This document shows, piece after piece, positions 23,901 to 35,718 of a stretch of DNA of 64,000 bases (position 1 is its first letter; the number at the start of each line of letters is the position of its first letter). Below the pieces are notes generated by a model, which did no database searches, was not told the DNA's origin, and worked only from the letters and a program-made list of their open reading frames with translations. Position numbers and translations under genes: made by a program. The DNA lies in assembly GCA_022818135.1 (NCBI GenBank), contig JAFMSR010000016.1, forward strand, positions 11,828,149 to 11,892,148, read 5' to 3'. The stretch is from Saxidomus purpurata. Lineage: Eukaryota > Mollusca > Bivalvia > Venerida > Veneridae.

Positions 23901-26121
23901 ACGACAAATAAGGTAGTTGTTGTACTGGTAGGGGAGCAAAAACGACAAGTGTGAATTTGGCGTGTTTGCGTTTCGGCGGGGCGACAACTCGTCAACACGA
24001 CAAAAAGAAATGGCAGAAATCAAATTTCTTATAAAAACATGTCCGAAAATAATTTGTCTTTAAATTGACAGACTTGTTAAAAGAACAAACTGATGGAAGA
24101 GTTTCTAAAATCAGAGTATTAAATAATGGAGGCATCCATTTTGAATTTGTTATGTCATAGTGCCTTGTTGTATGCATTGTATCAACTTAATCTTAGATTT
24201 CTCATACCTCTTTTAATGTGTAGTCGATTTTAAAAATTATTTCAACAACTTGTTTGTGTAAAATAATCTCTTCAATTTCATCCTTAGTTGTGTCCCGACT
24301 TGCGTGACTTTCGGCTTCCCTTTAACTTACGTGACATGACAAAACCACAAGAAAAACTCTCTGTTTAATAAAAATTAATTATTATTTATGTTCGTCAGTT
24401 GTCACAGGAAATGAAATATACCTCTCCAATATCGATGTCCGCAACATTGAATTTATCTAGCTTGGTATCTTCGAGTGCCTTCTGGAGATTGTTCATACCG
24501 GTTTCCAGAAACGGTTCGTACAATGACTTTGCGTAACGGATTACGAAGCCACATGCTGTAATGCCTATACCAATCAACTGTATATAGATATAAATATTAT
24601 AAAAATACATTAATTGGTATCCAAGGAATAGGAATGTTAGTTCTTAAAAACCATTTTTGATCAGATTTATAAAGACTTTTAGTTCATATATGGATCATTT
24701 CTTGTTCAGTGAATTAAAAATTCCACAAACAAAGGAAGCGAATCAAAACGTCTGGTGACCAAACAGGCGCTATACCCAACAATACGCGGTATATTAAATT
24801 ACTGTTTCTGACAGTTATTATATCGCAAGTTTTAAAAATTGCTGTAACTTTTCGTGTCTATGTTGAAAGGGAAGTAAAATTATCACTGTTTAAAACTTGG
24901 ATGATATACAATATTAATATGAATGCCAATGTGTTGTAAAAATCCATCATAAAACATAAGGATCAATGGTTTCAGGATGTATACAATGTACTTTTCAAGT
25001 ACACTGTTATAACAGATAAGACCACACAGTGCAGCACTCATGTTGCAAGTGTGCAAACATAAAATATGTAAAACATTGACGAGTTAAAATTAAGAGATGC
25101 CATAAAGTTTATGACATTTATCATGCGTATACAGTCCTACATGCAAACAAGGACCAATAACCTGAAGAAGATGTTGGGGGTATTTGTTGACATGTAGTCT
25201 TTAGTCACAAGTACTTCCGCTTTTGTTGAATTGGGAGCGGTTTTCTTCCTGCTGGTCCTTATTCACAGAGTTGTCCTTGTTACAAATATATACTCAGTTC
25301 CAAAAGAAAGTGTGCACTTCTTAAAGTGACATTATGCGCATCTTACTGCACATAGTGTATTTTTGGTGACAGTTTTATAAAAGCAACGTTTGGTTGCTGT
25401 TCATTTAAATGTGTTAAATGAATGATTATGCCGCATTAGTATTTGAACTTGGTGCTTTAGATATAAAAGAATCGGACTGATAAAATGATTGTTGATTGTG
25501 TCGTTGTTGATGATTTCGGCAGTGGAAGGGAAGCAACTCCTGCATGCAGTTGTTCTTTTCTTAAATTGACTCTCCCAGTCAAATAAGAAAATCAATATTT
25601 GGAAAGTTATTATTTCATACTGGTAGCATGAAGAGTTTGGTGTATTTGGTTAAAAGCTATTATTTCCTCTACGCTTTTGTACACACACCATATTCAGCTG
25701 GATTTTTACTTGAAAAAAATGCGCATAATGTCACTTTAATTTTAAATATTTCAATATTTAGCAGACGTATCGGCTTCAATTTTCGCACACTATATCTCAT
25801 GTGTCTTTGTCATCGATCGATTTCAAAATCTAAAATGTTGGCCATATTGCACGTAAACAGATCTCAATTTTGGTACCAAATATATAGGCTTTCAGAAAAG
25901 TAGTCGATGAAAAATCACAAAAAACAAAGTGCACACTTTCTTTTGGAACTGAGGGTAGTTTTGAACACAGGTTCGACTGTAGACTTTGAATAAATATGCG
26001 AATTAAATAAGAAAGGATACGAAAAGCGCAATGTCATATGAATGTAAAGACTACTAACCAAAAATAGCAGGTTGACCAACACCAATAAAAGTCGTGCTAT
26101 ACCATCCCAGCACGAACCCAT
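14934..26121 (-). CDS. Tetraspanin gene 2 (8 coding exons, 281 aa)
   Basis: Exons in transcript order: 26059-26121, 24422-24577, 23621-23731, 23107-23181, 22223-22315, 20218-20415, 18863-18946, 14934-14999. All introns are phase 0; the stop is TAA. The protein has TM1 from exon 1 into exon 2, TM2 followed by GCCGACCK in exon 3, TM3 across exons 3-4, the large loop in exons 5-7 and TM4 across exons 7-8. Loop cysteines are CCG (169-171), ACC (203-205), C217 and GC (233-234). The C-terminus reads [10 protein letters not shown], without a YxxPhi motif. Exon sizes equal gene 1 except exon 1 (63 bp) and exon 6 (198 bp). Two donors are weak: GTATAA after exon 4 and GTTTGT after exon 6. Introns are heavily expanded: intron 1 holds nested MITEs, intron 5 a 1.5 kb GAGACA array, and intron 7 a 31 bp satellite with other insertions. 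The role is presumed membrane scaffolding; the ligand is unknown. Confidence 0.9.
15205..15745. repeat. 31 bp satellite, distal block, gene 2 intron 7
   Basis: Diverged 31 bp units of the type 'gtttattcctacatgaaata' plus 'ttcaacattga'. On the gene's strand the unit matches the exon 7/intron 7 boundary at about 26 of 31 positions. It is separated from the main block by the insertion at 15754-16878. Confidence 0.8.
15754..16878. mobile_element. Bivalve dispersed repeat with internal ~160 bp tandem units
   Basis: It begins 'acaagagggccaagatggcc' and ends in a 12 bp stem hairpin (AGCTCACC..TGGC / GCCA..GGTGAGCT) followed by 'aaaa'. Internally there are about five units of 150-168 bp sharing 'aatatctaagctctaggcc', 'caatcttggtagaggtccac' and 'gcaaaactaagtgacc'. 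No ORF. A hairpin next to CTAA recalls a Helitron 3' end, but the 5' end does not settle it. It interrupts the 31 bp satellite. Confidence 0.75.
16915..18540. repeat. 31 bp satellite, main block, gene 2 intron 7
   Basis: Roughly 50 units on the plus-strand theme 'gattttaatcctacctgaac' plus 'tgttccacttt'. They are most uniform at 18090-18510. On the transcribed strand each unit contains TTCAGGTAGGA, copying the exon 7 donor (TTCAG then GTAGGA at 18862). It runs nearly to that donor, separated by MITE-B copy 1. Confidence 0.92.
18566..18811. mobile_element. MITE-B copy 1 (246 bp, uninterrupted)
   Basis: Terminal inverted repeats of about 27 bp begin CTCAGTTCCAAARGAAAGTG at both ends. The interior is non-coding and matches the split copy at 25293-25953. 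Target duplication is not clear. Confidence 0.88.
19920..20165. repeat. Degenerate 'tgtatatgtagac' low-complexity tract
   Basis: Irregular repeats of 'gtatatatgtagac' words in gene 2 intron 6, shortly downstream of exon 6. Confidence 0.6.
20717..22214. repeat. 1.5 kb GAGACA / GACACA array in gene 2 intron 5
   Basis: Almost pure GAGACA hexamers mixed with ACACAG steps, with few interruptions (one near 21150-21170). In the transcript it is a pyrimidine-rich UGUCUC array filling most of the 1.8 kb intron 5 and starting about 8-10 nt after the exon 5 donor (22222). Long open frames on both strands (RDRD/TETE or SVSVCL) are artefacts of the repeat. Confidence 0.97.
22390..22535. repeat. Dispersed 'TTCGCGA' repeat in gene 2 intron 4
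   Basis: Inverted homologue of 5328-5480. The two lie in different introns, so they are more likely independent insertions than inherited by gene duplication. Confidence 0.6.
23810..23995. repeat. 'CGACAA / GCGTGTTGGCG' word-repeat element, gene 2 intron 2
   Basis: GC-richer than its surroundings, built from inverted words such as 'aacacgccaacacaccag', 'acgacaag' and 'cggcggggcgacaac'. It resembles 29570-29705, 31055-31380 and 55135-55205. Confidence 0.5.
25293..25953. mobile_element. MITE-B copy 2, split by MITE-A
   Basis: The same terminal inverted repeats as 18566-18811. The interior is interrupted after 'gtgcacttcttaa' by MITE-A copy 3. In gene 2 intron 1. Confidence 0.9.
25325..25735. 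mobile_element. MITE-A copy 3 (complete, 411 bp), nested
   Basis: Terminal repeats AGTGACATTATGCGCA / TGCGCATAATGTCACT, with TTAA at 25321-25324 and 25736-25739. Inserted into MITE-B, whose unoccupied form at 18566-18811 has one TTAA at the site. Confidence 0.95.
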
Positions 26122-26289
26122 TCTGTTTGCTCTGTCTTACTTCAGTATTACACCTGTTTTTATAATTAAAACATAATAATTATATACGCTGCTTGATCTA
26201 TCCGTAATGTATGTTATAAATAATGCTAGGATTATGTAATATTCAAGCGCCAGTCATAAAAAAATCAATATAATAGTTACATGCATTTT

Positions 26290-26950
26290 TAGCTCGACTA
26301 TTCGAAGAAAAAGGAGGCTATTTTATTTGCCCCGGCGTCGGCTTCAGCGTCTGCGTTGGCTTAAGTTTTTTTAATAAATGCTCAGAACTTTTATACCATC
26401 AAATATATTTACTCCAAACTTGACATACTTATTTTTAAAGGCAATATAGACAACTGCTGCAAGTCACATAATTCCGTCAACCATATTTGCATAGTTATGC
26501 CCCTTTTTGTACCTTATCTATGCTATTACTTTGCCATTTTTCAATATTTCTTCATCAAACTTTGAAATCATTTTGCTTAGAACAACAGGATTGTGATGCA
26601 GATAAATATGTGGGTCAATGTCACATTTAAACAAAGTTATGCCCCTTTTTGCACTAAGACTTTTTCAAGATATTTTAAAGTAGAAAGAATGGGTAAGGAG
26701 GAGTGTGGCTTTGTAAAAGAGGCTGTAAGATGGGGTGGTCGTAGGGTCGGCGGGAAGGAAGAACCCGCATGCGTGTTCTTTTTTTCTCCCCGCAATAAAA
26801 AATCTTTGGGGGAAATTTATTATTTTATAATGGGGGGGGAAAAAAAAATTTTTTTTTTTTAAAAAAAAAAACATAATGTCACTTTAAAGTTGGCTATAAT
26901 TTTGCCATTTCGTAATATTTCTTCATCGAACTTTATCTTGCTTATAACAA
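26290..26950. repeat. Bivalve dispersed repeat ('tagctcgactattcgaag')
   Basis: It starts 'tagctcgactattcgaagaa' followed by 'cccggcgtcggcttcagcgt', a start I recognise from bivalve genomes. The interior repeats the phrase 'tgccattt..aatatttcttcatc' at about 26533 and 26905. It is interrupted at a TTAA by a scrambled MITE-A. Confidence 0.55.
26676..26887. mobile_element. MITE-A copy 4, shortened and homopolymer-scrambled
   Basis: It runs from 'ttaaagt' to 'cataatgtcactttaa'. Phrases correspond in order to MITE-A ('agtgtggctttgtaaaagag', 'tcggcgggaaggaag', 'gcatgcgtgttctttt'), but the interior is about half length and ends in runs of G, A and T. Confidence 0.6.
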
Positions 26951-29569
26951 CATGGTCATTTTGTACCCTATTTACCTCTCCCCATACCTCTACCCCTCCC
27001 CAACCCCACCGACAATAAAAACCTCTCGATTTTTTTATTAGTTTGACCTTAAATTATATTGCTTATGACAACACAATGTACCCCTATACCTTCCCCTACC
27101 TCTTCCCCACCTCCCAAACACAATTCACCATTTTACACAGAATTTTGTACTATGACCCTGTCTGATTTTTTTTGTTTTGCTACCATATAATAGGTGATTC
27201 AAATAATAAAAAAATCGATAGGTTAGCGAAGTAGATTTGGCAAAAAATGAAACAGCAGTCAAGGTTATGGATGTTACTGACAAGCGGGTCACTGTGCAGG
27301 AGATTTTGATATATGTGATCAAACTTGGTATAGATATGGAACAGTGTATTGAACATTAGCAGAAATGTTCCACACGAAGAAATTCATCACTAAATGCATT
27401 CCGTAAAAATGAAGTCATTGACAAGTTGTGGTATATTGCGCGCAACGTTAGCAAGTCATTCTGAGTTCGTAAACCGCCCCGTCTTGTCGTTACATGTAAA
27501 CTGCATTTGTATGAAGGGAACAAAATTTCAAGGCTAGTCAGCGATAAATAGAATATTGAATAGTGTGATTTTCTATCTTGCTGCAGCAACCTACGTCAGT
27601 TATTATGAATTCATGAAATGAAACAACTGGAATATTCACATTACCACCCAACAATATCTATTCCGGAAGTCAGTGCATTTAAAATGCATAAATCCAAACA
27701 AATTCTAATTCGCCTGTCAACATATCAAATTTAAATCATTCCCGCAAAGCTTTATTTGAATAGTTTGTGTATTGCAAATGGTAAAACCCCAGACTTATTT
27801 TCATACCTAACTGTATTGTCTTCTCGGTCATCAAACATTCATAACGCTGTCTATACAAGCACGAGACGACTGGTGCGGCGATTGTTCCTAAATAGTGTTC
27901 AATGTACCATAACATAAAAATATGTCGTATGCTTTCAAAAACAAATTGACAAATATTTTTTGCAATCATACTGTCATTTACAATTCGATCAGTGGACATA
28001 ATTCATGTTTCTCGGGTGGTTTCCAAGTTCGATAAAAATTGCAGGGTAAAACATTGTTTGTTGATGTTATTAATTGTCATTGTTGTTATTCCAATGTAAT
28101 TCAGTACTGTTGTTTTATGTATTTCTGTCTATCATCCCAGAATATAGATGCTATATGGGCGGAGCTTGCAACATTTTTATACGGAGATATTAAACATTAT
28201 ATTGTTCTGCTATTCCCACCATGCAGATAAACATTCTTTAATAAACTGAACTAAAGATCAGCCAACTGCCGTGTCTTCATTACCCCTTTTGAGACAGACA
28301 CGTATAAAAACAAAATATTTTACACATCTCCGTTTACGAGACAAGCTTAAAAATAATTACCAATTGGAAGTTTTGCAATCTTAGAGAAGGTGATCGATAA
28401 CAGTAGCCTATCAATTGCGAGAGTCTATCAGTTTTTCTCTAAAATTCAATAATTAAGCGACAAAATAATTTCGTGAAGAAGGTTGTCAAAAAGTATAGTT
28501 TCCGACAACTGTCAATTTTTTTTTCTTTCTTTTTGCCGAAATTGTCTTATTTAATGTGGCATTTTACGGACATTTGGTATCCTTAAAACCGCTCTATGGA
28601 CAAAAAGTATATAGTCAATTTTTACTAATTAAAGTAGTAAAAAAAAAGAAAAAATCCGCCCTCTCTGTTTTGTATATTTTAATAAGAAAAATGATTCAAT
28701 ATAATGCATTTCTTATATGATTTTGATTCATCTATTTCGATTTTAGCTTCGTTTTTGACCGTACTTTTAATACGGCCATTTTGAAGGGATATAATTTTAA
28801 ATAAAAAAAATATTTTTCGGTCTTTTTTTTTTAGGGGGGGGGATTCCTTTTACCCGTTCAGCAAACAGTTGCTCTTTTTAAAATTAAAATAAGACAAAAA
28901 ATACTCACTAACGAAAAAGCAATTGCAAATAATCCAAACAAAACTGCGTTGTCCAATGTCCTCCCTTTCCCTATTTTCGTGTTTATGCTTGCTTTCTTTA
29001 TTTGCTAAACGAGGTCTATAAATCCCTTATCATTGCTTTTCTAGGAAAAAAAATCAAAACAAGTTCACCGCAGGTCCACTCTAACGTAAGGGTTTCAAAA
29101 TCCTAACTCTTCATATTAAACACTCACCTAATTTTCCCCTTTTCTCTCCGGTGATTATCAGTAACTTGTATTTAATGTATCCCGATTTATTTTATTTACA
29201 GATGTCAGAACCATTGATATGTATAGGGGACTGTTTAAATACAACGTTCTTCCAGTTTTCTGAAATTGCGCTGGTTAAACTGCATGGTGATTAATTTACA
29301 TTTGATAAGAGATAAAAGATAACGTTTGTTTGGGAATGAATTTAAGAGAAATACACACTATTGAAAGGATGTTTAAGGACAAAATGCATAGCAATAGTGC
29401 TGAACGAATACACTGAACTGTACTGAAATGCTATTCGAATATTCATTATCATGTATTCAAAAAGTATTCGAATATCCGGTTGTAGTGATGCCTAACAAGA
29501 GAAAGAATTTGTGCTATGATAAATTCAGCATCAATAAATGCAAACGAAAAGCTTTTTATGGTGGCTGAT

Positions 29570-29705
29570 TTATGCCATGTCGTGCTGTCGTGTTGGCGAC
29601 ATGAAACATCGACAAATTCATTTTCGTCATGTCCTCGTGTTGGCGGGGCGCCAGCACGAAACAACGACATCACGAAACAACGATAATACGACATTACAAG
29701 GACCA
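29570..29705. repeat. Word-repeat element with 'acgaaacaacgac'
   Basis: Words 'tcgtgttggcg', 'cagcacgaaacaacgac' and 'atcacgaaacaacgataat', with inverted complements. Related to 31055-31380. Confidence 0.55.
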
Positions 29706-30550
29706 AACAACGACCAAATAGGGCCTCAGTACGACAAATAGTAAGTAAACAGTTATGCCGTGTTATTTGCGTGGCGACCCTATCATTGCTTCGCCAAACT
29801 GTGAGACGTTGGATATTTGGTAGATTTATGGCCGGGTATTTAAGGTATACCCCTGTAGTGCTATCTGTTTAGTCGGGTTTGTAGTACTAGATCCTACTTG
29901 AAACCCTGCCTTGAGTATGATAAGGGACTAGACAACAAAACGGAAGGATACAACCCTTATGATCATTTTTTATCAATTGTTTTTCAAGAATTCAATGTTT
30001 GCTTAATCAAGATAATGGTTTTTAAATAAAAGTACACTTCACTTAGATGTATATACTTTCAGGTACCTCCTCAAAAAACAAAACATTTAAACATAATTAT
30101 TATGTTTCATTTTATCCTTTTTGGATGTATATAAACTTCTAAAGGTTTGGAAAGATATTTTCAATCTCTAAGTAAGTCAAACAAAACAAATTGTGGTGCT
30201 CATGATTACAAAAATAAATACATGTAGATCACCAAATGAAACAAACTGCATTACCTAACTTTTATTTTTAAACGCGGACAGCCAGTGCGGACAATCCGCT
30301 ACTTTCTTGCATATCGGATCGGCATTTCTGGTGATTTTGCCCATGTCGGAAAACCCGGTCTGGCACCCCTCCTATGTCAGACGACTCTCGTGAATTACTT
30401 ATGACGTAACGTTATAAACATTGTGACGTCACTTTCCTAAACACAACGTCGGAAAATCGTTTGTTTTACATGATAATTCATCATTTTGATAAGTTTGCAT
30501 TTAGAAATCTACTTAAAAGTGCAAGATGATATGCAAGAAAAAGTTTCCAT

Positions 30551-30683
30551 CATGAGACACTTGACTCAGATGGAAATTTCCGTCACCTCGGGTAACTGTT
30601 TTGCGGGAACTCGGCAGAGCCTCGTTCCCGCCAAAAAAGTTACTCTCGGTGACGGATATTCCGATCAGAACCTCGTGCTCATG
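30551..30683. mobile_element. 133 bp fold-back (MITE-like)
   Basis: Two arms of about 64 bp are inverted copies: both read CATGAG at the ends, then 'CCGTCACC', 'GTAACT' and 'GCGGGAAC' toward the centre. A single related arm lies at 45144-45208. Non-coding. Confidence 0.75.
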
Positions 30684-31054
30684 AAAGAAACTATTAGTAT
30701 ACCCCAAATTTTCAGTTCATTTTATGAATATGTAATTTTGCAAACATTTATTACAATTGTATGACCATTACTGTATGGTTTTGGGATATGGCCTTCTATC
30801 AAGCAGACGTAGGAGCATAAGATTAATTCGAAGACTGATATTTGAGATATGTGACACTGTTCCTTCTGGTAGGGAATGGTGTATAAAATGCAACACCACT
30901 TTCTGATATAGGGGGCTACCCTACGATGCAGGTCTTGTTATAAAATGATGATAGGTAAGACTATTTTATTCATATTTATTGTCCTATATCTTTTTAAACA
31001 ACACACCAACATGAGGTAACAACTCGAGAAATCAGCAACATCGTTATTTCGGGT

Positions 31055-31380
31055 GTTTATTTTCGTGGTTTCGCTAACTCGTGTAGGCGGGGACACCAGC
31101 ACGAAACAACGACAGCACATTGAAGTTTTGTTTTTACGTTGTTTCGCAACGTTTGTTGTTATTTCGAGCATATTGTGGCGTTGTCGTGCTGGCGTGCAAC
31201 GAAAGGTCGCCACGCAACAGGACGGCTTAACTATTTGACGTACTGGCGCCCTTTCTTTGTCATCGTTTGGTCCTTATTATGTCGTGTTGCCGATGTTTCG
31301 TGCTGTCGTTGTTTGGTGCTTGCGCCCCGCCAACACACGAACACTACCAAAATGGATTTGTCGTTGTTTCCCGATGCCGA
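31055..31380. repeat. Word-repeat element, larger copy
   Basis: Successive inverted words, 'cagcacgaaacaacgac' and 'gtcgtgctggcgtgc', then 'ttcgtgctgtcgttgtttgg' and 'gcgccccgccaacac'. Same family as 29570-29705. Several overlapping short ORFs here are by-products. Confidence 0.55.
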
Positions 31381-34300
31381 CCCTGTCAAACCAGGGATCG
31401 TATATACAGGGATATGAAACGCGCTATAGAGCAGACGAATTTATTGATTTTTCTGCGCCGTAGGTAAGACGGCGCTGTCCGATAATTTTCGATCCGTTAG
31501 CGTAGATAAAACTACTTGTCTTTGATTATCGACGGTCGCTTTTCTCTAATTAATTGGTAACTGGTATTAAAAATAAAGAGGCACGGACCTATCTTTGTAT
31601 TTGGGTCCGTGATAAAGAGGAAAAAAGTGAAAATTTAAAAGTATGGAAGATTATGTATTGATCTTGCAAATGTGTAAAAACAAAATGCGAATAAGCAAAA
31701 ACAAATAACAAAAGAAGAGTGTAAAAGGCGCGATGGTATTACTTTCTAGTAAAAGATCAGATCAAATTAACTTATCAACAAATTATGTTTTTACAAAACC
31801 GAAATCACTTTGTTATAAATCATTTAATTTTCCTTTTATCGGCAAAAAGGCAATCAACAAGAAAAACAACAAAAAGGTGCGAAAGTTCTTCACGACATGT
31901 TTGTGTCATTTTATTTTGATATTAATTTTGTAAAAAGTCATCAAAATAATTATCGACATCGTTTACTAATAGTTGTGTTGTCTTTTGATCGGAAACAAAT
32001 TAATTGGTATGTTTGCAGAAAAAAAAACGAAATAATTGCAACAAATCGCAATTGCTCAACACAACATGGAATCTAATTTTACACATCTACGTGATATCAA
32101 GTGAATACTTATGAAACTGATTTTTTTTATCGAGATCAGTCATTTAACATGCTTAAAATGATCATTTTCATGTAAAAAGATGTATTATTTTCTTAGGGCT
32201 ATAAGTAACGCACAGCATAACAAGTATGGCTACCAATCTTATTTACAGCCGAATGACGCTCGTTTTCAAATGTGTTTTAAACAATTTTTAGCCATTGTAA
32301 CGGGTTTGCAAATAGTTTAATATGTGTATCAATGATTCATGAATATATTTTAATTCATCATTGGGACTCAATAACCACATCGGTGCGAAAATTCGTTACT
32401 ATGTAGAACCTGGTTTTGCAAATTTCGCCATTTTGCCGCCATTTTTCAGCGCAAAAGTTAAAATTGGCCCAAATATACGAACTTCTCCTTCATCACTTAC
32501 CTGCTTTTTAACAAAAGAAATTACTGCGAACACTTAACAAACCCTTTCTCAATGCAACCAAATCCATATTATTCACGCAAACACAAAAGAATGACAGAAA
32601 GTCGCTACAAAGTTGGGCTATGTTAGCCGCAGCTCCGCCATTTTCTCATCTTTCTCGTCAAACATTCTTACAGATGATCTGCACTTGAAAGGGTATATAT
32701 TGCAAAAAAATCGATATGACTTCTCACAAATAACTTGTCAGTGGATTAATCATAACTTACCAATTTGTTATGTAGAAATTCAACGTTGATAGATTGATAA
32801 TATTTTAGAGATTGAAGAAGATATTATCGATGATTTTCTGTATTCGCTTACTTAAAATGGCGTCGTTGTGATGATGAAATCTCGCAAAATCTCGGAAAAT
32901 CTCGTTACGGCAGAGAATTCGACCTTTTTCGCACCGTTTCACAATCCGTTAATATAACAAATCCTGGTCAAACGTAGGTAATTATACATTCAGCGCCGAA
33001 AACGTTTACGATTTATCGGCTTTTTTTCTCCCGAAATTGTCTACGTTGAAACTAGGTTGTTGAGTTTATCGATCAATTTTTGGCCGTTGAAGTATACCGG
33101 CGAAAATAGAAAGTTTTGTACAGAAATCAGCCCGGAAATAATTAGGGATGCCAATTTACAAACAGTTAGTTTCAACTTAACTGTAAATGTTTTGCAGCTA
33201 ATCAGTTTTCTTGCACCGTTTGATACTTTGCAATAAAAGTCTCAAGTGACGTAGTGAATCGCGGTGAATCCCGCCTGACAGGGGCAGATATACCTATTAA
33301 GTTTCAACCAGTTACGTTTTAGAGAACAGACCGGCCGCCACGGAGAAAACAATATATGCCTCTCTAAATCAGGTCGTTTGGCTACAAAGGATTGCGAAGA
33401 AATGGACACCACAATGAAATGACAGACAACACACATCACACATTGTATTATCAAAAAAACACTTGAGACAACTGTAACATTCTTTATAAATTTATTATCA
33501 GTCATTTCATTGATGTTTCAATGTTTCGCGCGAGCTGTTAATTTCTTTTTATACAAAGAGCAGCATAATAAAACTTATATTACGATGCAGCAGACTAATG
33601 ACCAAGCAATCGGGTCAAGTTCTGGGATACTTCAGTCACGGACTGCTGAATTATGTACGGACACTTTGTACTTTAAGTTGAACGTTTTGATGAAATGAAG
33701 GTTTAGTACTGTGACGTAAATGTTTCCTTTTTCTCTTTGAAATACAAGGTTTCAGAAGATTCCTGAAGCGTTAGACTATATGCCGCAGCCTTCACTCGCT
33801 TCTTATGAAAAACAATTCTTATCAGTTAGATACATGTTAGTAGGCCTTGCTTTTTTCGGGAAAGAAATATGAATTAATTATTGAACTAAGATGTCGGAGA
33901 CTGTTACCGGAATCACAATAAATAAAAGACTGACACACGAACGTGACAAGTGTAATGCACCGCGTATGGTTTTAAAGTAAGCCATGGGTTAATTTTTTAT
34001 GACCCCTTAAAAGATAGTTCTGCTATAATATAATAGACTTTAAATAAATTTCTAGAGATTGACGTTATCAATAATTTATGATTTTAGTATGCTAGAGGGA
34101 ACATCATATAACAGTCATATGACGAGTTGAAGAAGTTGCCCAAGCCCTTGCAATTTACTACGTATTGTCCTTTGATGACAAAGGTCAAGGGTTCCCTTTT
34201 AAAATCATCAATATTCAGACATGGCTGTAGCTGCCATAAGCACTTACATACCTCTGTGTTACTGGTGATTCTAATTGGGTTGGAGCGGGGTTGGGGCGAG

Positions 34301-35100
34301 GGTGGGTGGGTTGTACATGACGTTGTTAACATGAATTCACAAACTCTGTGCAAGACCTTGCCGATTATATAATAAAATGATTGCCTTAAAATAAAGGAAA
34401 GTCCTTAAAGTGCAACACTAAAAAATCTCGTGGGGAAAGTGCGGTTAATGCCCTTCCTTTGCCGCTTCGTCGTTTTCACTATATCTTTAGTCATCGTTAG
34501 TTCTGTGATAAATTAAAAGACACGTGTTCTTATAGCAGTAGTTTGCGCTATCGCTGTTTATTGACAGTTCCGTCTCGTTTTCAATGGCAAAACAAATTGA
34601 CTTGCCGCCATACGATCAGGAAGTTAGGGGTCGATCTTACAAACTTATCGGCTGGTGCAGCATGTCTCTGATCACACTAGTACTATTGATAGCGTTGTAA
34701 AATATATATTCTTCGTCTTGGAAAACGGCTCTTGGTATAAAAATAAGACACAAATACAACAAAATCGAGGGATGACCGCAAATATGTTGTAGGTCCTTTA
34801 TTCCGTATATAAGTCACTGCAGTTTTGCGGTCAACCCTCGAAATATATTTGTTTTCAGACAAGGAACTCCTTTATGGACATATTAAAACGATATTTATTG
34901 TACTCCATGTCGGTTTTAGATATGTTATCCAAGTATACTAGACAAAATTTATCATCTAAACTAGTCCAAATGGTGAAAAGTGAACGACATTTTTAGAATG
35001 ATTTGAAATAAGTAAACATGTCAAGATATCTAAAATGGATTTACCTTCATCACAAATATAAAACAATTATTGAGAACACAAAAATATTGCTTACAAAGTA

Positions 35101-35718
35101 CCGTATATCGGGTTATTTTCGCGTACATCAAATTTCGCGATTTTGGTCCTGTTTTAATTTTAGCGATTCTAATTTTCACGATTTTAAACAAGTTGATTTT
35201 GATTTTCGCGTTTTTTGACTAAGGGGGCAATTAACCATGACATCGTTTTATAATTGAAAGGAAATAACTTTGTGACAGTGCTATAAACCGGTATCTCGAA
35301 CTGCTCCGTTTCCTTTATTTGTTTGCTAAAATTAAAAATAAATAGTAACACATCATGTATATTCATGGAATGAATAGCATTTATGGTGCATCGATAATGA
35401 CTTTCGCACTTTTGCGGAGATAGTTTTTACAGGTTTTAACTGTTTTAATGCTCAATTATCTAAAAGAGGTTAGTATTCAACACCTGTCCTGATATCGCAT
35501 TCAAGTAAGTAAGGTAAACAACGACACCTTATTTAATATGATAATTATACAGTTTGTGCAAGATAATGAGCTAATCGTGATACATGTATAACACGATTGC
35601 GGAACTTACAATTTAGCGAAATGCTGTACTAAATTTTCGCTGATTCTAAAGTTCGCGATTTTCACTGCTCGCGAATAAAGCGAAAATTAGACACACGCGA
35701 AAAAAACCCGATATACGG
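35101..35718. mobile_element. 618 bp MITE with TA flanks
   Basis: Terminal inverted repeats CCGTATATCGGGTTATTTTC and its near-exact complement at the right end (one mismatch), each preceded or followed by TA (35099-35100, 35719-35720). The subterminal regions are rich in TTCGCG words. No transposase. The TA duplication suggests Tc1/mariner-type mobilisation. Confidence 0.85.

Noticed and set aside
28909..28990. Minus-strand hydrophobic open stretch ending at a GTGAGT donor, resembling a membrane segment
   Set aside because: The acceptor is weak, no ATG is in frame, and no neighbouring tetraspanin exons were found within several kb.
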